In this document: positions 1 to 9,014 of the stretch, piece by piece | Position numbering within the stretch: the first letter of the stretch is position 1 | Layout of the letters: each line of letters opens with the position of its first letter | Source of the DNA: Flavobacteriales bacterium | GTDB taxonomy: Bacteria; Bacteroidota; Bacteroidia; JANQJC01 | Direction of reading: 5' to 3' | DNA length: 37,202 nt | NCBI GenBank assembly: GCA_028281825.1 | Contig: JANQJC010000064.1 | Coordinates: 1 to 37,202, forward strand | The notes under the pieces: generated by a model | What the model was told of the DNA's origin: nothing | Databases searched by the model: none | The model's input: only the letters and a program-made list of their open reading frames with translations | Made by a program: the position numbers and the translations under genes

Positions 1-1
1 T

Positions 2-1177
2 GTACATTACATCTACAACAAGGAAGCAAGCATGCTTCATCCTGAGTTTCATGTGGTACATATAAATGACAGCATTTCAAAGCTTTACTTTAAGGTAAAC
101 TCAAACGAACTACTATACTCCAAAAAGAATAATGATACCTTGTTTACGGCTTCGTTTATAGTGTCTTTTGTGCTTTATGAGTCATACGAATCAAACGTAG
201 TGTTGGATAGTGCTTCTATGCTTATCAAAGATAGTCCACTACCCAATAGCTCTAAAGAAATCATCAGTTATATTGACTTTGAGAACAAGAAAAGAAAAGA
301 AACCTTGCTTCAGGCAAAGGTGACCGATATCAATCGCAATCAAATTGCCAAGACCTACTTGCGAGTGGTTAACTCAAGCCCAAATAGCAAGCAAAACTTT
401 ACACTCATAAGACATCAGAAAACCTACCCTTCATTCAGCACTTTCATTGATAGCAAAGAGCGTTTTGCAGTTCACCACTGGAATAAGAAATACGACAAGT
501 TTCAAGTGCGCTACTATTCGGCTGACCATGATTTGGCTTTACCGCCCTTTTCTGTAATGGAACCCGCTCCATTGAAATATGATGCAGACAGTTTGTTTAC
601 CATCCAGGCAGGCAGGGAGTATACCTTCTCTAAACCTGGTATGTATCACATACAGGTAGATACTTTTGATAAAATGGGGCTCACACTGTTCAGGTATGAG
701 AATGATTTTCCTAAGTTGAGATATCCTGAGCAAATGCTTTTTCCATTGCGCTACCTCACCTCTAAGCAAGAATACACCAAACTGGAGCGTGCTGAAAAAC
801 TAAAAACTGCAATTGATGACTTTTGGATAGACTTGGCAGGTAACCCAAGCCGTGCAAAAGAACTTATCAAGAAATACTATGGAAGGGTTGAGGATGCCAA
901 TAGGTTCTTTACCTCTTATCTTGAAGGCTGGAAGTCTGACCGAGGGATGATATACCTTGTATATGGTCCGCCCAATATCATCTATAAAAATTCTAATTCA
1001 GAAACGTGGGTGTATGGTGAAGAGAATAATTTGTTATCACTCAATTTTACTTTCTATAAACTAGGTAACCCTTTTAGCGAAGAAGACTATCAACTGAGCC
1101 GTTCGGTGATATACAAGAGTAGTTGGTATCGCGCTGTAGATACCTGGCGCACTGGCAGGGTGTTTACTGATAACTAA
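2..1177 (+). CDS. GWxTD domain-containing protein (5' end outside the window)
   Basis: The frame is open to the left edge and there are ten in-frame sense codons before the first ATG at 32, so the gene very likely starts upstream; the N-terminus and any signal peptide are missing. The C-terminal ~115 residues match the GWxTD domain found almost only in Bacteroidota. Counting from the ATG at 32, residues 299-314 read GWKSDRGMIYLVYGPP, a Ser variant of the GWxTD signature, followed by a conserved region rich in Trp, Tyr and Phe. The preceding part is predicted to be beta-rich with a short helical segment. The family is usually 400-500 aa and exported; its biochemical role is not established, although members often lie near gliding or T9SS genes. 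The next gene is convergent and ends 3 bp away. Confidence 0.8.
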   Translation, partial: VHYIYNKEASMLHPEFHVVHINDSISKLYFKVNSNELLYSKKNNDTLFTASFIVSFVLYESYESNVVLDSASMLIKDSPLPNSSKEIISYIDFENKKRKETLLQAKVTDINRNQIAKTYLRVVNSSPNSKQNFTLIRHQKTYPSFSTFIDSKERFAVHHWNKKYDKFQVRYYSADHDLALPPFSVMEPAPLKYDADSLFTIQAGREYTFSKPGMYHIQVDTFDKMGLTLFRYENDFPKLRYPEQMLFPLRYLTSKQEYTKLERAEKLKTAIDDFWIDLAGNPSRAKELIKKYYGRVEDANRFFTSYLEGWKSDRGMIYLVYGPPNIIYKNSNSETWVYGEENNLLSLNFTFYKLGNPFSEEDYQLSRSVIYKSSWYRAVDTWRTGRVFTDN

Positions 1178-1179
1178 TC

Positions 1180-1728
1180 TTATTGGTCTTCCTTTTCATC
1201 ATAAGACTCAACTGCTGGCTTTTTCTCTTCATTACCTGTATCACTATCAAAAAGGCCATCTAAAGCCCTATTGATCGCTGATTTCGAAACAGTCTTGTAA
1301 GTCTCCAGGAAGTTCCTCACATTAGTCTCATTCAGTCCATCATCAGTCATCAAGCCTTGCTCTATAATGGTGCGGGCCACTTTTTCAAAACTACAAGTTA
1401 CCTTCACATACCCTTTGTTCATGTCCATTGTAGGGAAAACGAACTCTACCCAGTTGCCTGTATAGTCTTTGGCATTGATGTAAATCACGTCGTTTGTCAA
1501 AGCCTTTACGGTGAAGTTCTCAGGATAATATTTACTATGGTCAAACAGCATCACGAATTGGGCATTGCCACGATAATAAACCGTATCAAGGCTTTCAATA
1601 ATAGAACCATCTTTCCTTGATTCCTCAATAGCGTTTCTATGTTTTCTAGCTTCTTTTTTGCTGAGTGTTTGTGCTTGCAAAGCAGCCGGTGCCAGAACAA
1701 CCAATAAAATATAAATCAAGTTCTTCAT
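1180..1728 (-). CDS. small secreted protein of unknown function
   Basis: A protein of about 182 aa beginning MKNLIYILL, with a clear Sec signal peptide (hydrophobic core then AALQAQ cleavage region). I chose this ATG rather than the one 8 codons upstream because it starts the signal peptide and lies 26 nt downstream of a good Bacteroidota -7 box. The mature part is a mixed alpha/beta domain with a charged, acidic C-terminus (DEKEDQ). I do not recognise a family. It is probably periplasmic. It diverges from the HtrA-like protease gene across an 11-bp inverted repeat, so the two may share control. Confidence 0.75.
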   Translation of the reverse strand: MKNLIYILLVVLAPAALQAQTLSKKEARKHRNAIEESRKDGSIIESLDTVYYRGNAQFVMLFDHSKYYPENFTVKALTNDVIYINAKDYTGNWVEFVFPTMDMNKGYVKVTCSFEKVARTIIEQGLMTDDGLNETNVRNFLETYKTVSKSAINRALDGLFDSDTGNEEKKPAVESYDEKEDQ

Positions 1729-1754
1729 ATGGGTAAGATGTATTTTATTCACCT

Positions 1755-1762
1755 CAAAAGTA
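1755..1762 (-). promoter_or_regulatory. putative -7 promoter element for the small secreted protein
   Basis: On the minus strand this reads TACTTTTG, a perfect match to the Bacteroidota -7 consensus TAnnTTTG. It ends 26 nt before the ATG at 1728, a normal leader length. No good -33 TTTG is seen at the right spacing, so this is a motif match only. Confidence 0.4.
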
Positions 1763-1788
1763 TAGAATCTTTATTATCTGGCCTATCC

Positions 1789-1838
1789 TTTAAAGTGTTG
1801 AAATAATAAAACTATTTTTACACTTCAAACACTTTAAA
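1789..1838. promoter_or_regulatory. 11-bp inverted repeat in a divergent promoter region
   Basis: TTTAAAGTGTT at 1789-1799 is exactly complementary to AACACTTTAAA at 1828-1838. The right arm ends 3 bp before the ATG of the HtrA-like gene, and the pair lies between two divergent genes. It could be an operator or a leader hairpin covering the start codon region. No specific regulator can be assigned. Confidence 0.4.
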
Positions 1839-1841
1839 ACT

Positions 1842-3335
1842 ATGTTGAGAACTATCCTCATGGCAGTCTTTTTCTTTTTTCTTCCTTTCAACCTTTTGGC
1901 TCAAAAGCACTATTTTAAGATAACAGCTAGTGTTGACTCGGCTCAAGTTTTTTTGAATGGAGAATTTCTGGGTTATACGCCACATACCATGAACTATAAA
2001 TTCAATTTCAAAAAAACTCCTTCATATGCTTTTGAATTGATGAAGGATGGCTATGAAATAGGTGAGAAGATTTATAACGAAAATCCTGATAAGAATTCTC
2101 AACATATAGATTTAGTACTTCAGCGCAAGCGCAACAAACTTGCCAATGAAGGCGAGGTAGTAGCTCCTGAGGTGGATAAAATCATATTTGACATCAGGCA
2201 AGGTGAGAGAATAGGAGAGGTAAAACAACAGGCGGGCTTGATGCTGACTAAAAGAGACCTTTTTCTGGATGGCTTTTTTGAACTTGACCCCAGGGAATAT
2301 GAGGCCATTTTGAGTGACGAGTTTGCTAAGTTTGGATACAAGGTTAATGATACAAAAACCAAACTATTTTCAGACAATAACCCAATTATTGAAAGTGATT
2401 ACAAAATTGGTGGCGCTATCAAAAGTATGGATGTAAAGTTTACTGAATCACAAACTGGCTTCTACTATTACGGCATGTATTCTGAAACTGCCAATAAAGT
2501 GAAAAAGCTGGAAAGTACCATGAACATTGAGTGGAGTGTGTACGACAAAAAGCTGGACAAAGTGGTTTTTACAAAAGCTTTCACAGGTTTCTCAAGGCGT
2601 GAAGAAGGTAATGTGAGTGGCGTGTTTTATGAGAGCTTAAGAGATGCTTCTATTCAACTTTTGAATGATGAAGAGTTTACGAGTTATCTGGCTTCTGGTG
2701 AAGGAGAAGCAAGTGAAACCAATAGCAATAAAGAAAGCCGTGTAAAGAGAATCAAGGCTCCCGTAGCAAGTGATTATGCGGCCTTAATAGATAAAGTACT
2801 ACCTGGTGTGGTTACTGTGAGTTTGGGTGAAGAATCACATGGTAGTGGTTTTCTTATTTCTGAAGATGGCTTGGTGATTACTAACCACCACGTAGTAAAA
2901 GGCAATGAAGAAGTGAATATTATTACCAGCGGCAAAGTAACACTTCCTGCTGAAGTTGTAGCTATTGACCACAAGTATGATTTAGCCCTTTTGAAAGTAG
3001 TAGGCGCTGGATATAAACCACTAGCAATTGGTAATTCAACAAATGCTAAACTAGGCAGTGAGGTAACCGCCATTGGCACGCCACGCTACACAGAACTAAA
3101 TCAAACAGTAACCAAAGGTATTATTAGCGGTTTGAGAGAGATTGAGGGCAAAGAATACATACAAACAGATGTGAGTGTGAGCCCGGGTAATAGTGGTGGC
3201 CCACTTATCAATGACAAAGGTGAGGTAATAGGCATAGTATCTTGGAAGATAGGCGGTGGTGCTTATGAGGGTTTAAGCTTTGCCATACCCATCAAAACAG
3301 CTTTAGATAAACTGAATGTGAAAGTGGTGGAGTAG
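1842..3335 (+). CDS. PEGA domain / trypsin-like (HtrA-type) serine protease
   Basis: 497 aa, exported, predicted periplasmic serine endopeptidase. Residues 1-20 are a signal peptide. Residues ~25-75 resemble a PEGA domain (VDSAQVFLNGEFLGYTP). Residues ~110-300 form an unassigned middle domain. Residues ~312-490 are an S1C/DegP-like chymotrypsin fold with all three catalytic residues: His350 in TNHHVV, Asp380 in DLALLKV and Ser451 in GNSGGPL. Unlike DegP/DegQ there is no PDZ domain after the protease; the chain ends shortly after it. The N-terminal module may provide targeting or substrate sensing in its place (inference). It is divergent from the secreted-protein gene at 1728. Confidence 0.88.
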   Translation: MLRTILMAVFFFFLPFNLLAQKHYFKITASVDSAQVFLNGEFLGYTPHTMNYKFNFKKTPSYAFELMKDGYEIGEKIYNENPDKNSQHIDLVLQRKRNKLANEGEVVAPEVDKIIFDIRQGERIGEVKQQAGLMLTKRDLFLDGFFELDPREYEAILSDEFAKFGYKVNDTKTKLFSDNNPIIESDYKIGGAIKSMDVKFTESQTGFYYYGMYSETANKVKKLESTMNIEWSVYDKKLDKVVFTKAFTGFSRREEGNVSGVFYESLRDASIQLLNDEEFTSYLASGEGEASETNSNKESRVKRIKAPVASDYAALIDKVLPGVVTVSLGEESHGSGFLISEDGLVITNHHVVKGNEEVNIITSGKVTLPAEVVAIDHKYDLALLKVVGAGYKPLAIGNSTNAKLGSEVTAIGTPRYTELNQTVTKGIISGLREIEGKEYIQTDVSVSPGNSGGPLINDKGEVIGIVSWKIGGGAYEGLSFAIPIKTALDKLNVKVVE

Positions 3336-3336
3336 T

Positions 3337-4896
3337 TTATCTCTCAACAACCACCTTAACAGTAGTTTCACTCTCACCTGCTTGTATCCTTAGCAGATAG
3401 TTTCCATTGGCCAGGCTTGCAGGGAAGTTCAATTCCTGCTTATAGCTGCCTGCCTGTTGCGTCATTTCATTGCTGAATGATTCAACCATCCTACCATCCA
3501 AGCTATACAGGTTGATAGACACCTCTTGGCTACTGGTAAGGTCATACTCTAGTGTCGCTTTATCCTGTATTGGGTTGGGGTAAATCAATGTCTGCTGGAT
3601 GGTATTGTCCACAACTCCCACAGATAGACCTGTTATATACCTGGTAACCAATATATCGGTAGCTGCGCTGCTTTGTATGCCACCCCTGCCACTTACTGCC
3701 ACCTTTAGGTCGCTTTGCGAGGCTATGTCATATGCGGCGTCATATTCCCCATCATCTATATCGGTATACACCACACCGTTGGTGCCAAAACTATTATCAG
3801 GTGCACCATCGTAATAATACCTCCTAAGAAAAAAATCAGACTCTGTTCCACTGCCGTTGGCAAAAGTGGCTCCTGCTATTAATATGCTTCCATCGTCTTG
3901 CCACACCACTGCATTGGCAACTGAGTTAGCATCATTACCCAGAACACTACCATCGCTATCAAATGAAGTATCTAAGCTTCCATCACTGTTCAATCTCATT
4001 ACAAAATAACCACCCGGCACTACATAGCCACAAGCCAGTATTTTACCATCGGGTTGCAACACGATGTCTCTAATGGTTTCCGCTATGCTGTAGTGCAGCA
4101 ACACTTTTCCCCCTGTACCAAAAGAGTTGTCTAGTGTGCCGTCAGTATTATATCTGGCAAGTGCTAGATCAGGATCCCAGCCATTGTGCCCGTTTCCTGC
4201 CACTATTATTTTGCCATCAGGTTGTATGGCAAGAGCCTCACAGCGGTTATCAGTGCCACCAAAGTTCAAAGTATCCCATCCATTGCTGCTGAATGAGTTA
4301 TCCAAACTACCATCGGCATTTAGCCTTATTATGGCCATATAGTAATCACTTTGATCGCGCACTTCACCGGCAAATACCACTTTGCCATCACTTTGTACGG
4401 CAATGGCATTGGCTTCGCTATTGCCAAGACCTAGGTTGATGGCATGAAAACCGTTGGTGTTAAAGCCAGTATCATAACTTCCGTCAGCATTCAATCTTAA
4501 GGCAGTCATATTATTAACCCCTGATACCCTAAGATACCCAGTACCCAATATTTTTCCATCTTGCTGCAGCGCAAGCCCATTGATAAGGCTATTAGCTGAG
4601 AGGCTCACCCCATTAGCAATGCCGTTGGTGCCAAAAGTATTGTCCAAACTGCCATCTGCATTATATCGGGCTACAACATACCTGAGTGTACCACCAGAAC
4701 TCATCGGCCCTCCCGTTACTATTTTGCCATCCGTTTGTATCAATAGGGCATCACCGGAGGCTTGGCTATAGCCACTCACATGGGTTTTTACTATTCCATC
4801 ACTGTCAAAGCTGGCATCAAGGCTTCCGGGTTGGGCTAATGCATCAGAGTTGAAGGTGATGGTTAGGCAGATGAGGTAAAATAAATGTTTTTTCAT
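3337..4896 (-). CDS. delta-60 repeat protein with T9SS C-terminal sorting domain
   Basis: 519 aa from the ATG at 4896, chosen because it begins the signal peptide MKKHLFYLICLTITFNSDALA; the longer reading frame adds an unlikely 16-residue leader. The body has about seven delta-60 repeats, each marked by a QxDGKI-type strand followed by RxNxDGSLDxSF and a Gly-Asn/Gly-Gly turn, a pattern predicted to fold as a beta-propeller-like or solenoid domain. The last ~80 residues (IYPNP start, SLDGR, then GNYLL) are a type A T9SS sorting domain, so the product should be exported by Sec, then by T9SS, and displayed or released at the surface. The ligand is unknown. It converges with the protease gene, one base between the stops. 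Confidence 0.88.
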   Translation of the reverse strand: MKKHLFYLICLTITFNSDALAQPGSLDASFDSDGIVKTHVSGYSQASGDALLIQTDGKIVTGGPMSSGGTLRYVVARYNADGSLDNTFGTNGIANGVSLSANSLINGLALQQDGKILGTGYLRVSGVNNMTALRLNADGSYDTGFNTNGFHAINLGLGNSEANAIAVQSDGKVVFAGEVRDQSDYYMAIIRLNADGSLDNSFSSNGWDTLNFGGTDNRCEALAIQPDGKIIVAGNGHNGWDPDLALARYNTDGTLDNSFGTGGKVLLHYSIAETIRDIVLQPDGKILACGYVVPGGYFVMRLNSDGSLDTSFDSDGSVLGNDANSVANAVVWQDDGSILIAGATFANGSGTESDFFLRRYYYDGAPDNSFGTNGVVYTDIDDGEYDAAYDIASQSDLKVAVSGRGGIQSSAATDILVTRYITGLSVGVVDNTIQQTLIYPNPIQDKATLEYDLTSSQEVSINLYSLDGRMVESFSNEMTQQAGSYKQELNFPASLANGNYLLRIQAGESETTVKVVVER

Positions 4897-4945
4897 GGGT
4901 ACATAAATTCTTACCCCAAAGGTAAAAATTAAGCCCAAAGGCACC

Positions 4946-5353
4946 TTATGACAGCCATTTGCTAATAAAGTAACCAGCGGCGCTCACACTACTGGTTAAA
5001 ACAATCCCCCAGGCAATATCAATAAATACTATAGGCAAAGGCCAGTCCTTGAGGGTAGCAAGATTAGTGAGGTCATAAGTAGCATAGGTGAAAAAGCCAA
5101 ACAAGGCACCCATTACGATAGCTGTTTTTAAAGAATTTTTTTCAACGGCAGGCATAATGGCAAACACAAAAATTCCCACTATAAATAGCAAATAAAATAT
5201 GATGGCTGCAGGCCAGTTGACCGTATCACTCAAAAAACCGCCTAAATATTTACGGTATAAGTTCTTCGCGATAAAGCCTAACCATGCGATATCAATAGCA
5301 AAGAAAACCAGGGTAGTTAACAAGTAGCTTAACAGTATCTTAGAGATTGGCAT
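4946..5353 (-). CDS. DUF2177 family membrane protein
   Basis: 135 aa, full length for the family. Four predicted transmembrane helices (about residues 7-27, 48-68, 75-95 and 108-130). DUF2177 features include an N-terminal Asp-x-x-Trp-Leu-Gly after the first helix, the YATYDLTNLATLKDWP stretch and the final DIAWG helix. The function of the family is unknown. It has its own well-formed promoter upstream. It lies 49 bp upstream of the delta-60 protein gene on the same strand and might be cotranscribed with it. Confidence 0.82.
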   Translation of the reverse strand: MPISKILLSYLLTTLVFFAIDIAWLGFIAKNLYRKYLGGFLSDTVNWPAAIIFYLLFIVGIFVFAIMPAVEKNSLKTAIVMGALFGFFTYATYDLTNLATLKDWPLPIVFIDIAWGIVLTSSVSAAGYFISKWLS

Positions 5354-5404
5354 TGGATGAGTATTTTGAGTTTAAAGGATAACAACATAATGATAATTGT
5401 GTTC

Positions 5405-5421
5405 ATACCAATATGTGGTAT
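5405..5421. promoter_or_regulatory. small palindrome near the DUF2177 transcription start
   Basis: ATACCA (5405-5410) and TGGTAT (5416-5421) form a perfect 6-bp inverted repeat with a 5-nt spacer, placed about 10 nt downstream of the predicted -7 box. It could be an operator or part of a leader hairpin. Confidence 0.3.
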
Positions 5422-5431
5422 CTCATCATAC

Positions 5432-5464
5432 CAAAGTTACTTTTCATCGAATAAATGTAACAAA
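5432..5464 (-). promoter_or_regulatory. Bacteroidota-type promoter for the DUF2177 gene
   Basis: On the minus strand, TTTG at 5464-5461, a 21-bp spacer, then TAACTTTG at 5439-5432. Both boxes match the Bacteroidota primary sigma consensus (TTTG / TAnnTTTG) perfectly at acceptable spacing. It would give a leader of about 70 nt before the ATG at 5353. This is the best promoter match I found in the window. Confidence 0.55.
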
Positions 5465-5516
5465 ATCACCTCAAAAACAGTAGTTTAAAGCTGTAATCAA
5501 CCAAAATCAAGCCACC

Positions 5517-5912
5517 TTGGAGAAGAAGCTGAGAAAAGTGATGTTTGTGGATGACGATTACTATGTGACTGAATTCCACAAAATGTTGGTACAACAAACC
5601 AATATGGCCGATGAAGCTTTGTTTTATAATAATGGTAAAAAAGCTTTGAAGTATTTAGCAGGTTTATCGCTTGAAGAATTTCCTGAACTTATATTGATTG
5701 ATGTAAACATGCCTGAGATTGATGGGCATGAGTTTGTGAATAGACTGGGCAGTGTAGCTAATTACACTAGTGATAAAACAATTGTAGCTTTTCTCACTTC
5801 ATCAAAAGACATCAGGGATGTGATAAGGGCTGATGAAAACAACGTAGAGTTTTACTACTGGAAACCTCTTGATAAAGAGGGGATTGAGAAAATAATGAAA
5901 GACTGTTTTTGA
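5517..5912 (+). CDS. CheY-like single-domain response regulator
   Basis: 131 aa receiver domain with no output domain. Acidic pocket residues Asp12-Asp14 (VDDDY), phosphoacceptor Asp62 (IDVNMPEIDG), Thr/Ser94-95 and Lys116 (WKP) are all present. The start is a TTG: the first in-frame ATG, at 5541, would remove the first beta strand, so TTG is preferred despite being non-standard. The insertion-containing, Rcp1-like layout is typical of regulators paired with PAS histidine kinases, and the next gene, 67 bp downstream on the same strand, is such a kinase. It probably passes phosphoryl groups to or from that kinase. Confidence 0.85.
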   Translation: MEKKLRKVMFVDDDYYVTEFHKMLVQQTNMADEALFYNNGKKALKYLAGLSLEEFPELILIDVNMPEIDGHEFVNRLGSVANYTSDKTIVAFLTSSKDIRDVIRADENNVEFYYWKPLDKEGIEKIMKDCF

Positions 5913-5979
5913 TAAGTTGTAATGAGTTGTCTCCTAGTCTGGCTATTTGAAGCGTACTGTTCCTAACCCAGTTTAACCT

Positions 5980-7860
5980 ATGCCGAATAACAAATACGCG
6001 ATTTTTGATAAGGTGATAGAAGGCGTTCAGGTAATTGCACCTGATTTCACCTACCTATACGTAAACGAAACCCTTACCAAACACGGTAAATACAGCAAAA
6101 AAGAGCTTTTGGGATTTACCATGATGGAAAAATACCCTGATATAGAGAATACTGATGTATTTGAGTATATCAAACGCTGCATGGAATCAGGAAAAGCCCA
6201 CCAAACGGTAAATGAGTTTGACTTTCCTGATGGTTCTAAAGGCTACCTTGAATTGAGAATGCAAAAAGTAGATGATGGAGTTCTTGTTTTGTCATACGAT
6301 ATAACAAATATTAAGCGAGCACAAAAGTTGTTTGAAAATACCAATAGAGAGCTGGAAAAAAGAGTGAAGCTACGCACCGAAGAATTGAGAAATAGTGAAG
6401 AAAAGTTTCAATTAGCTGTGGACGGTACAAGTGCCGGTATTTGGGATTGGTATGATATGAGTGATGATGAAAAGTGGTGGTGGTCTGAGCAGTTTTATAA
6501 CATGTTGGGTTTTGAGTATAAGGAGATACCAGCAGTAAGGCAAAATTTCAGGGAATTGGTTCATCCTGATGATTTACAAGCAACATTAGATGCAATTGAA
6601 AAGCATTACACTAAGAAAGAAGAATTTGAGGTAGAGTACAGACTGAGAACCAAATCTGGTGCTTATAGGTGGTTTTTAGGTAATGCACAAGCCAAATGGG
6701 ATGAAAATGGCAAGCCCATACGTTTGGTAGGCACCATTATTGACATACATGAGCGGAAGGTAGCTAAGCAGAGGCTGGGTGAAAGCAATGAAAGATTTCA
6801 GCTGGCAGTAAAAGGTACAAGTGCGGGTGTCTGGGATTGGATAAACGTAAATAGCGATGAAGAGTGGTGGTCACCAAAGTTTTATGAACTACTTGGATAT
6901 GAAAATGGTGAGGTTGATGCTACGCTAAAAAACTTTGCTGAAATGTTGCACCCAGATGATAAAGAACAAACTTTTAAAGTGCTCGAAGACCATTTCGCTG
7001 GGAAAGGAAAATTTGAAGTGGAATACCGCCTGAAGACAAAGTCAGGGAAATACAAATGGTTCTTGGGAAGTGGACAAGCCCGCTGGGATGCGCAAGGCAA
7101 ACCCACAAAAATGGTTGGAACCATAGTTGACATTAATGAAAGGAAAAAAGCTGAAAAATTGCTGAATCAGCGTTCAAAGGAATTAGAAGAGAAAAACAAA
7201 GAGTTACAAGAGTTTGTGTATGTTGCTTCCCATGACCTGCAAGAACCCGTAAGAACGATTGCTAGTTTCGTCAATATGTTCTCGGAGATGTACGAAAATA
7301 AAGTGGACAAAGAAGGAAAGAAAATATTGAAGTTTATCAAGGGAGCAACCCAACGTTCACAAGACTTAATTGTTGACCTTTTGGATTATAGTAGGATAGG
7401 AAACAATAAGTTAAGGGAAAAAGTGAAGTTGGATGAAACTGTAAAACAAGCCATTGACGACCTTAATGCTAAGATAAAAGAAAAGGGTGCCAAAATAGAA
7501 CTAACCAAAATGCCCGAAATTAATGGCTTGAAGACTGAGCTTCGTCTTTTGTTTCAAAACCTGATTAGTAATGCTATCAAGTTTAGCAGGCCCGACCGGC
7601 AGCCATTGATTTCAATAAATGCCGAAAGTGGCAGCGGCCACTGGCAATTCGCCATTAAGGACAATGGCATTGGGTTTGACCCCCAGCACAACGAAAAGAT
7701 ATTCGTGGTATTCAGACGCTTGATTAGTAGACAAGAGTATGAAGGTACAGGCATAGGTTTGGCACAGTGCAAGCGCATAGTAGAGTTGCACGGCGGCAAA
7801 ATATGGGCAGACTCAAAAAAGGGAGAGGGCAGTACTTTTTATTTTACCCTACCCACTTAA
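5980..7860 (+). CDS. triple-PAS sensor histidine kinase
   Basis: 626 aa, apparently soluble: no signal peptide or transmembrane helix. Order: PAS 1 (~1-112), a coiled coil (~113-140), PAS_3-type domain (~141-262), a second, closely related PAS_3 domain (~271-393), a coiled coil (~393-410), HisKA with phosphoacceptor His418 in ASHDLQEP, and HATPase_c with the N box around Asn531, G1 DNGIGF (561-566) and G2 GTGIGL (589-594). The two PAS_3 domains look like an internal tandem duplication, sharing phrases such as FQLAV-GTSAG-WDW and FEVEYRL-TKSG. It is predicted to autophosphorylate in response to a small cytosolic ligand or redox signal and to work with the receiver protein encoded just upstream. 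Confidence 0.9.
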   Translation: MPNNKYAIFDKVIEGVQVIAPDFTYLYVNETLTKHGKYSKKELLGFTMMEKYPDIENTDVFEYIKRCMESGKAHQTVNEFDFPDGSKGYLELRMQKVDDGVLVLSYDITNIKRAQKLFENTNRELEKRVKLRTEELRNSEEKFQLAVDGTSAGIWDWYDMSDDEKWWWSEQFYNMLGFEYKEIPAVRQNFRELVHPDDLQATLDAIEKHYTKKEEFEVEYRLRTKSGAYRWFLGNAQAKWDENGKPIRLVGTIIDIHERKVAKQRLGESNERFQLAVKGTSAGVWDWINVNSDEEWWSPKFYELLGYENGEVDATLKNFAEMLHPDDKEQTFKVLEDHFAGKGKFEVEYRLKTKSGKYKWFLGSGQARWDAQGKPTKMVGTIVDINERKKAEKLLNQRSKELEEKNKELQEFVYVASHDLQEPVRTIASFVNMFSEMYENKVDKEGKKILKFIKGATQRSQDLIVDLLDYSRIGNNKLREKVKLDETVKQAIDDLNAKIKEKGAKIELTKMPEINGLKTELRLLFQNLISNAIKFSRPDRQPLISINAESGSGHWQFAIKDNGIGFDPQHNEKIFVVFRRLISRQEYEGTGIGLAQCKRIVELHGGKIWADSKKGEGSTFYFTLPT

Positions 7861-7881
7861 ACAGAGGACGGTGCTTTTTAA

Positions 7882-9012
7882 TCAGCTAACTACGAAATAC
7901 ATCTCTATTTGACCTTTGCCTCTCACATCTATTTTGCCTCTGTGTGTGCAGCTAAACCGGTCTTTAACCAATTCATAAGTAGTTCCTGAGATATTCACTT
8001 TACCCTCTTCACCTGAACTCTCTATTCGGGCTGCTATGTTTACTGCGTCACCCCACACATCGTAAGCAAACTTGCGCTTACCAATTACCCCGGCTACTAG
8101 TTCACCGGTGTGCACACCAATCCTTATTTCCCAGGGTGTTTTTCCTTCCGTCTGGCGTTTCTGGTTCCATTCATCAGTCCAGCGGCTTATTTCGCATGCG
8201 GCAGTCACGGCATCAATAGGGTTGGTGTTGTTGGCTACAGGTAGTCCACCAGCACACATATAAGCATCACCTATAGTCTTTATCTTTTCCAACTGGTGTT
8301 TGTCGCATATCTCATCAAAAGCCGTGAAACATTCATTCAGGGTTTCCACTAATTCTTGCGGTGATATCTCTGATGCAGCTTTGGTAAACGCTTTAAAATC
8401 TGTGAAGAGTACGCTTACCATATCATAGTGCTTGGGAGAAGATACCCCACTCTTTATCAGTTCTTCAGCAGTTTCATTGGGTAATATGTTTAGGAGCAAC
8501 TCTTCACTTTTTTCCTTTTCTTGTCTTAGCTCAACGGTGCGTTCTTCTACAAGGGCTTCCAACTCTCTGTTGTGGCGTTCAAGTAGTCTGTTCTGCACTT
8601 CCAGTTGCTTGTCCTGATAAAAGCTTTTTATCGCTTCTCTCACTGTTAATATTAGGTCTGTACCTTCCCAGGGTTTACCAATATACCTGTATAGGTTAGC
8701 TTGATTTACTGCATCAGTAACGGCCTCAAGGTCAGATTGGCCTGTAAGCAATATCTTAAAAGATTTAGGTGATAAGTGATGTACTTTGGTCAGTAACTGG
8801 TGACCCTTAAGCCCAGGCATCAATTGGTCTGATATCACAACGGGAATATCCACACCATCCTGCAAAAACTCTTCAATAAGCTCCAAGGCTTCTTCGCCAC
8901 TCTCAGCAAACTCCAGTATATATTCATTACCAAAGTCTCTACTTAGCTGCGATTGCAAACCATTGAGTACAACGCGTTCGTCGTCTACACAAAGTATAAC
9001 GGCATTTTCCAT
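7882..9012 (-). CDS. response regulator - class III adenylate cyclase fusion
   Basis: 376 aa. Residues 1-125 are a receiver domain (Asp10/Asp11, phosphoacceptor Asp62, Thr90, Lys113). Residues ~135-170 are a coiled coil leading into a cyclase transducer element (SEELLLNILP), and ~195-376 are a class III cyclase domain. Metal-binding Asp205 and Asp249, Lys245 and Asp318 (the pair that selects adenine) and Asn325/Arg329 (transition state) are present, so cAMP synthesis is the predicted activity. It is the last gene of a tight operon: the preceding receiver gene stops 2 bp before this ATG. Phosphorylation by the kinase encoded at 9404-10978 would be expected to control cyclase activity. Confidence 0.9.
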   Translation of the reverse strand: MENAVILCVDDERVVLNGLQSQLSRDFGNEYILEFAESGEEALELIEEFLQDGVDIPVVISDQLMPGLKGHQLLTKVHHLSPKSFKILLTGQSDLEAVTDAVNQANLYRYIGKPWEGTDLILTVREAIKSFYQDKQLEVQNRLLERHNRELEALVEERTVELRQEKEKSEELLLNILPNETAEELIKSGVSSPKHYDMVSVLFTDFKAFTKAASEISPQELVETLNECFTAFDEICDKHQLEKIKTIGDAYMCAGGLPVANNTNPIDAVTAACEISRWTDEWNQKRQTEGKTPWEIRIGVHTGELVAGVIGKRKFAYDVWGDAVNIAARIESSGEEGKVNISGTTYELVKDRFSCTHRGKIDVRGKGQIEMYFVVS

Positions 9013-9014
9013 TA

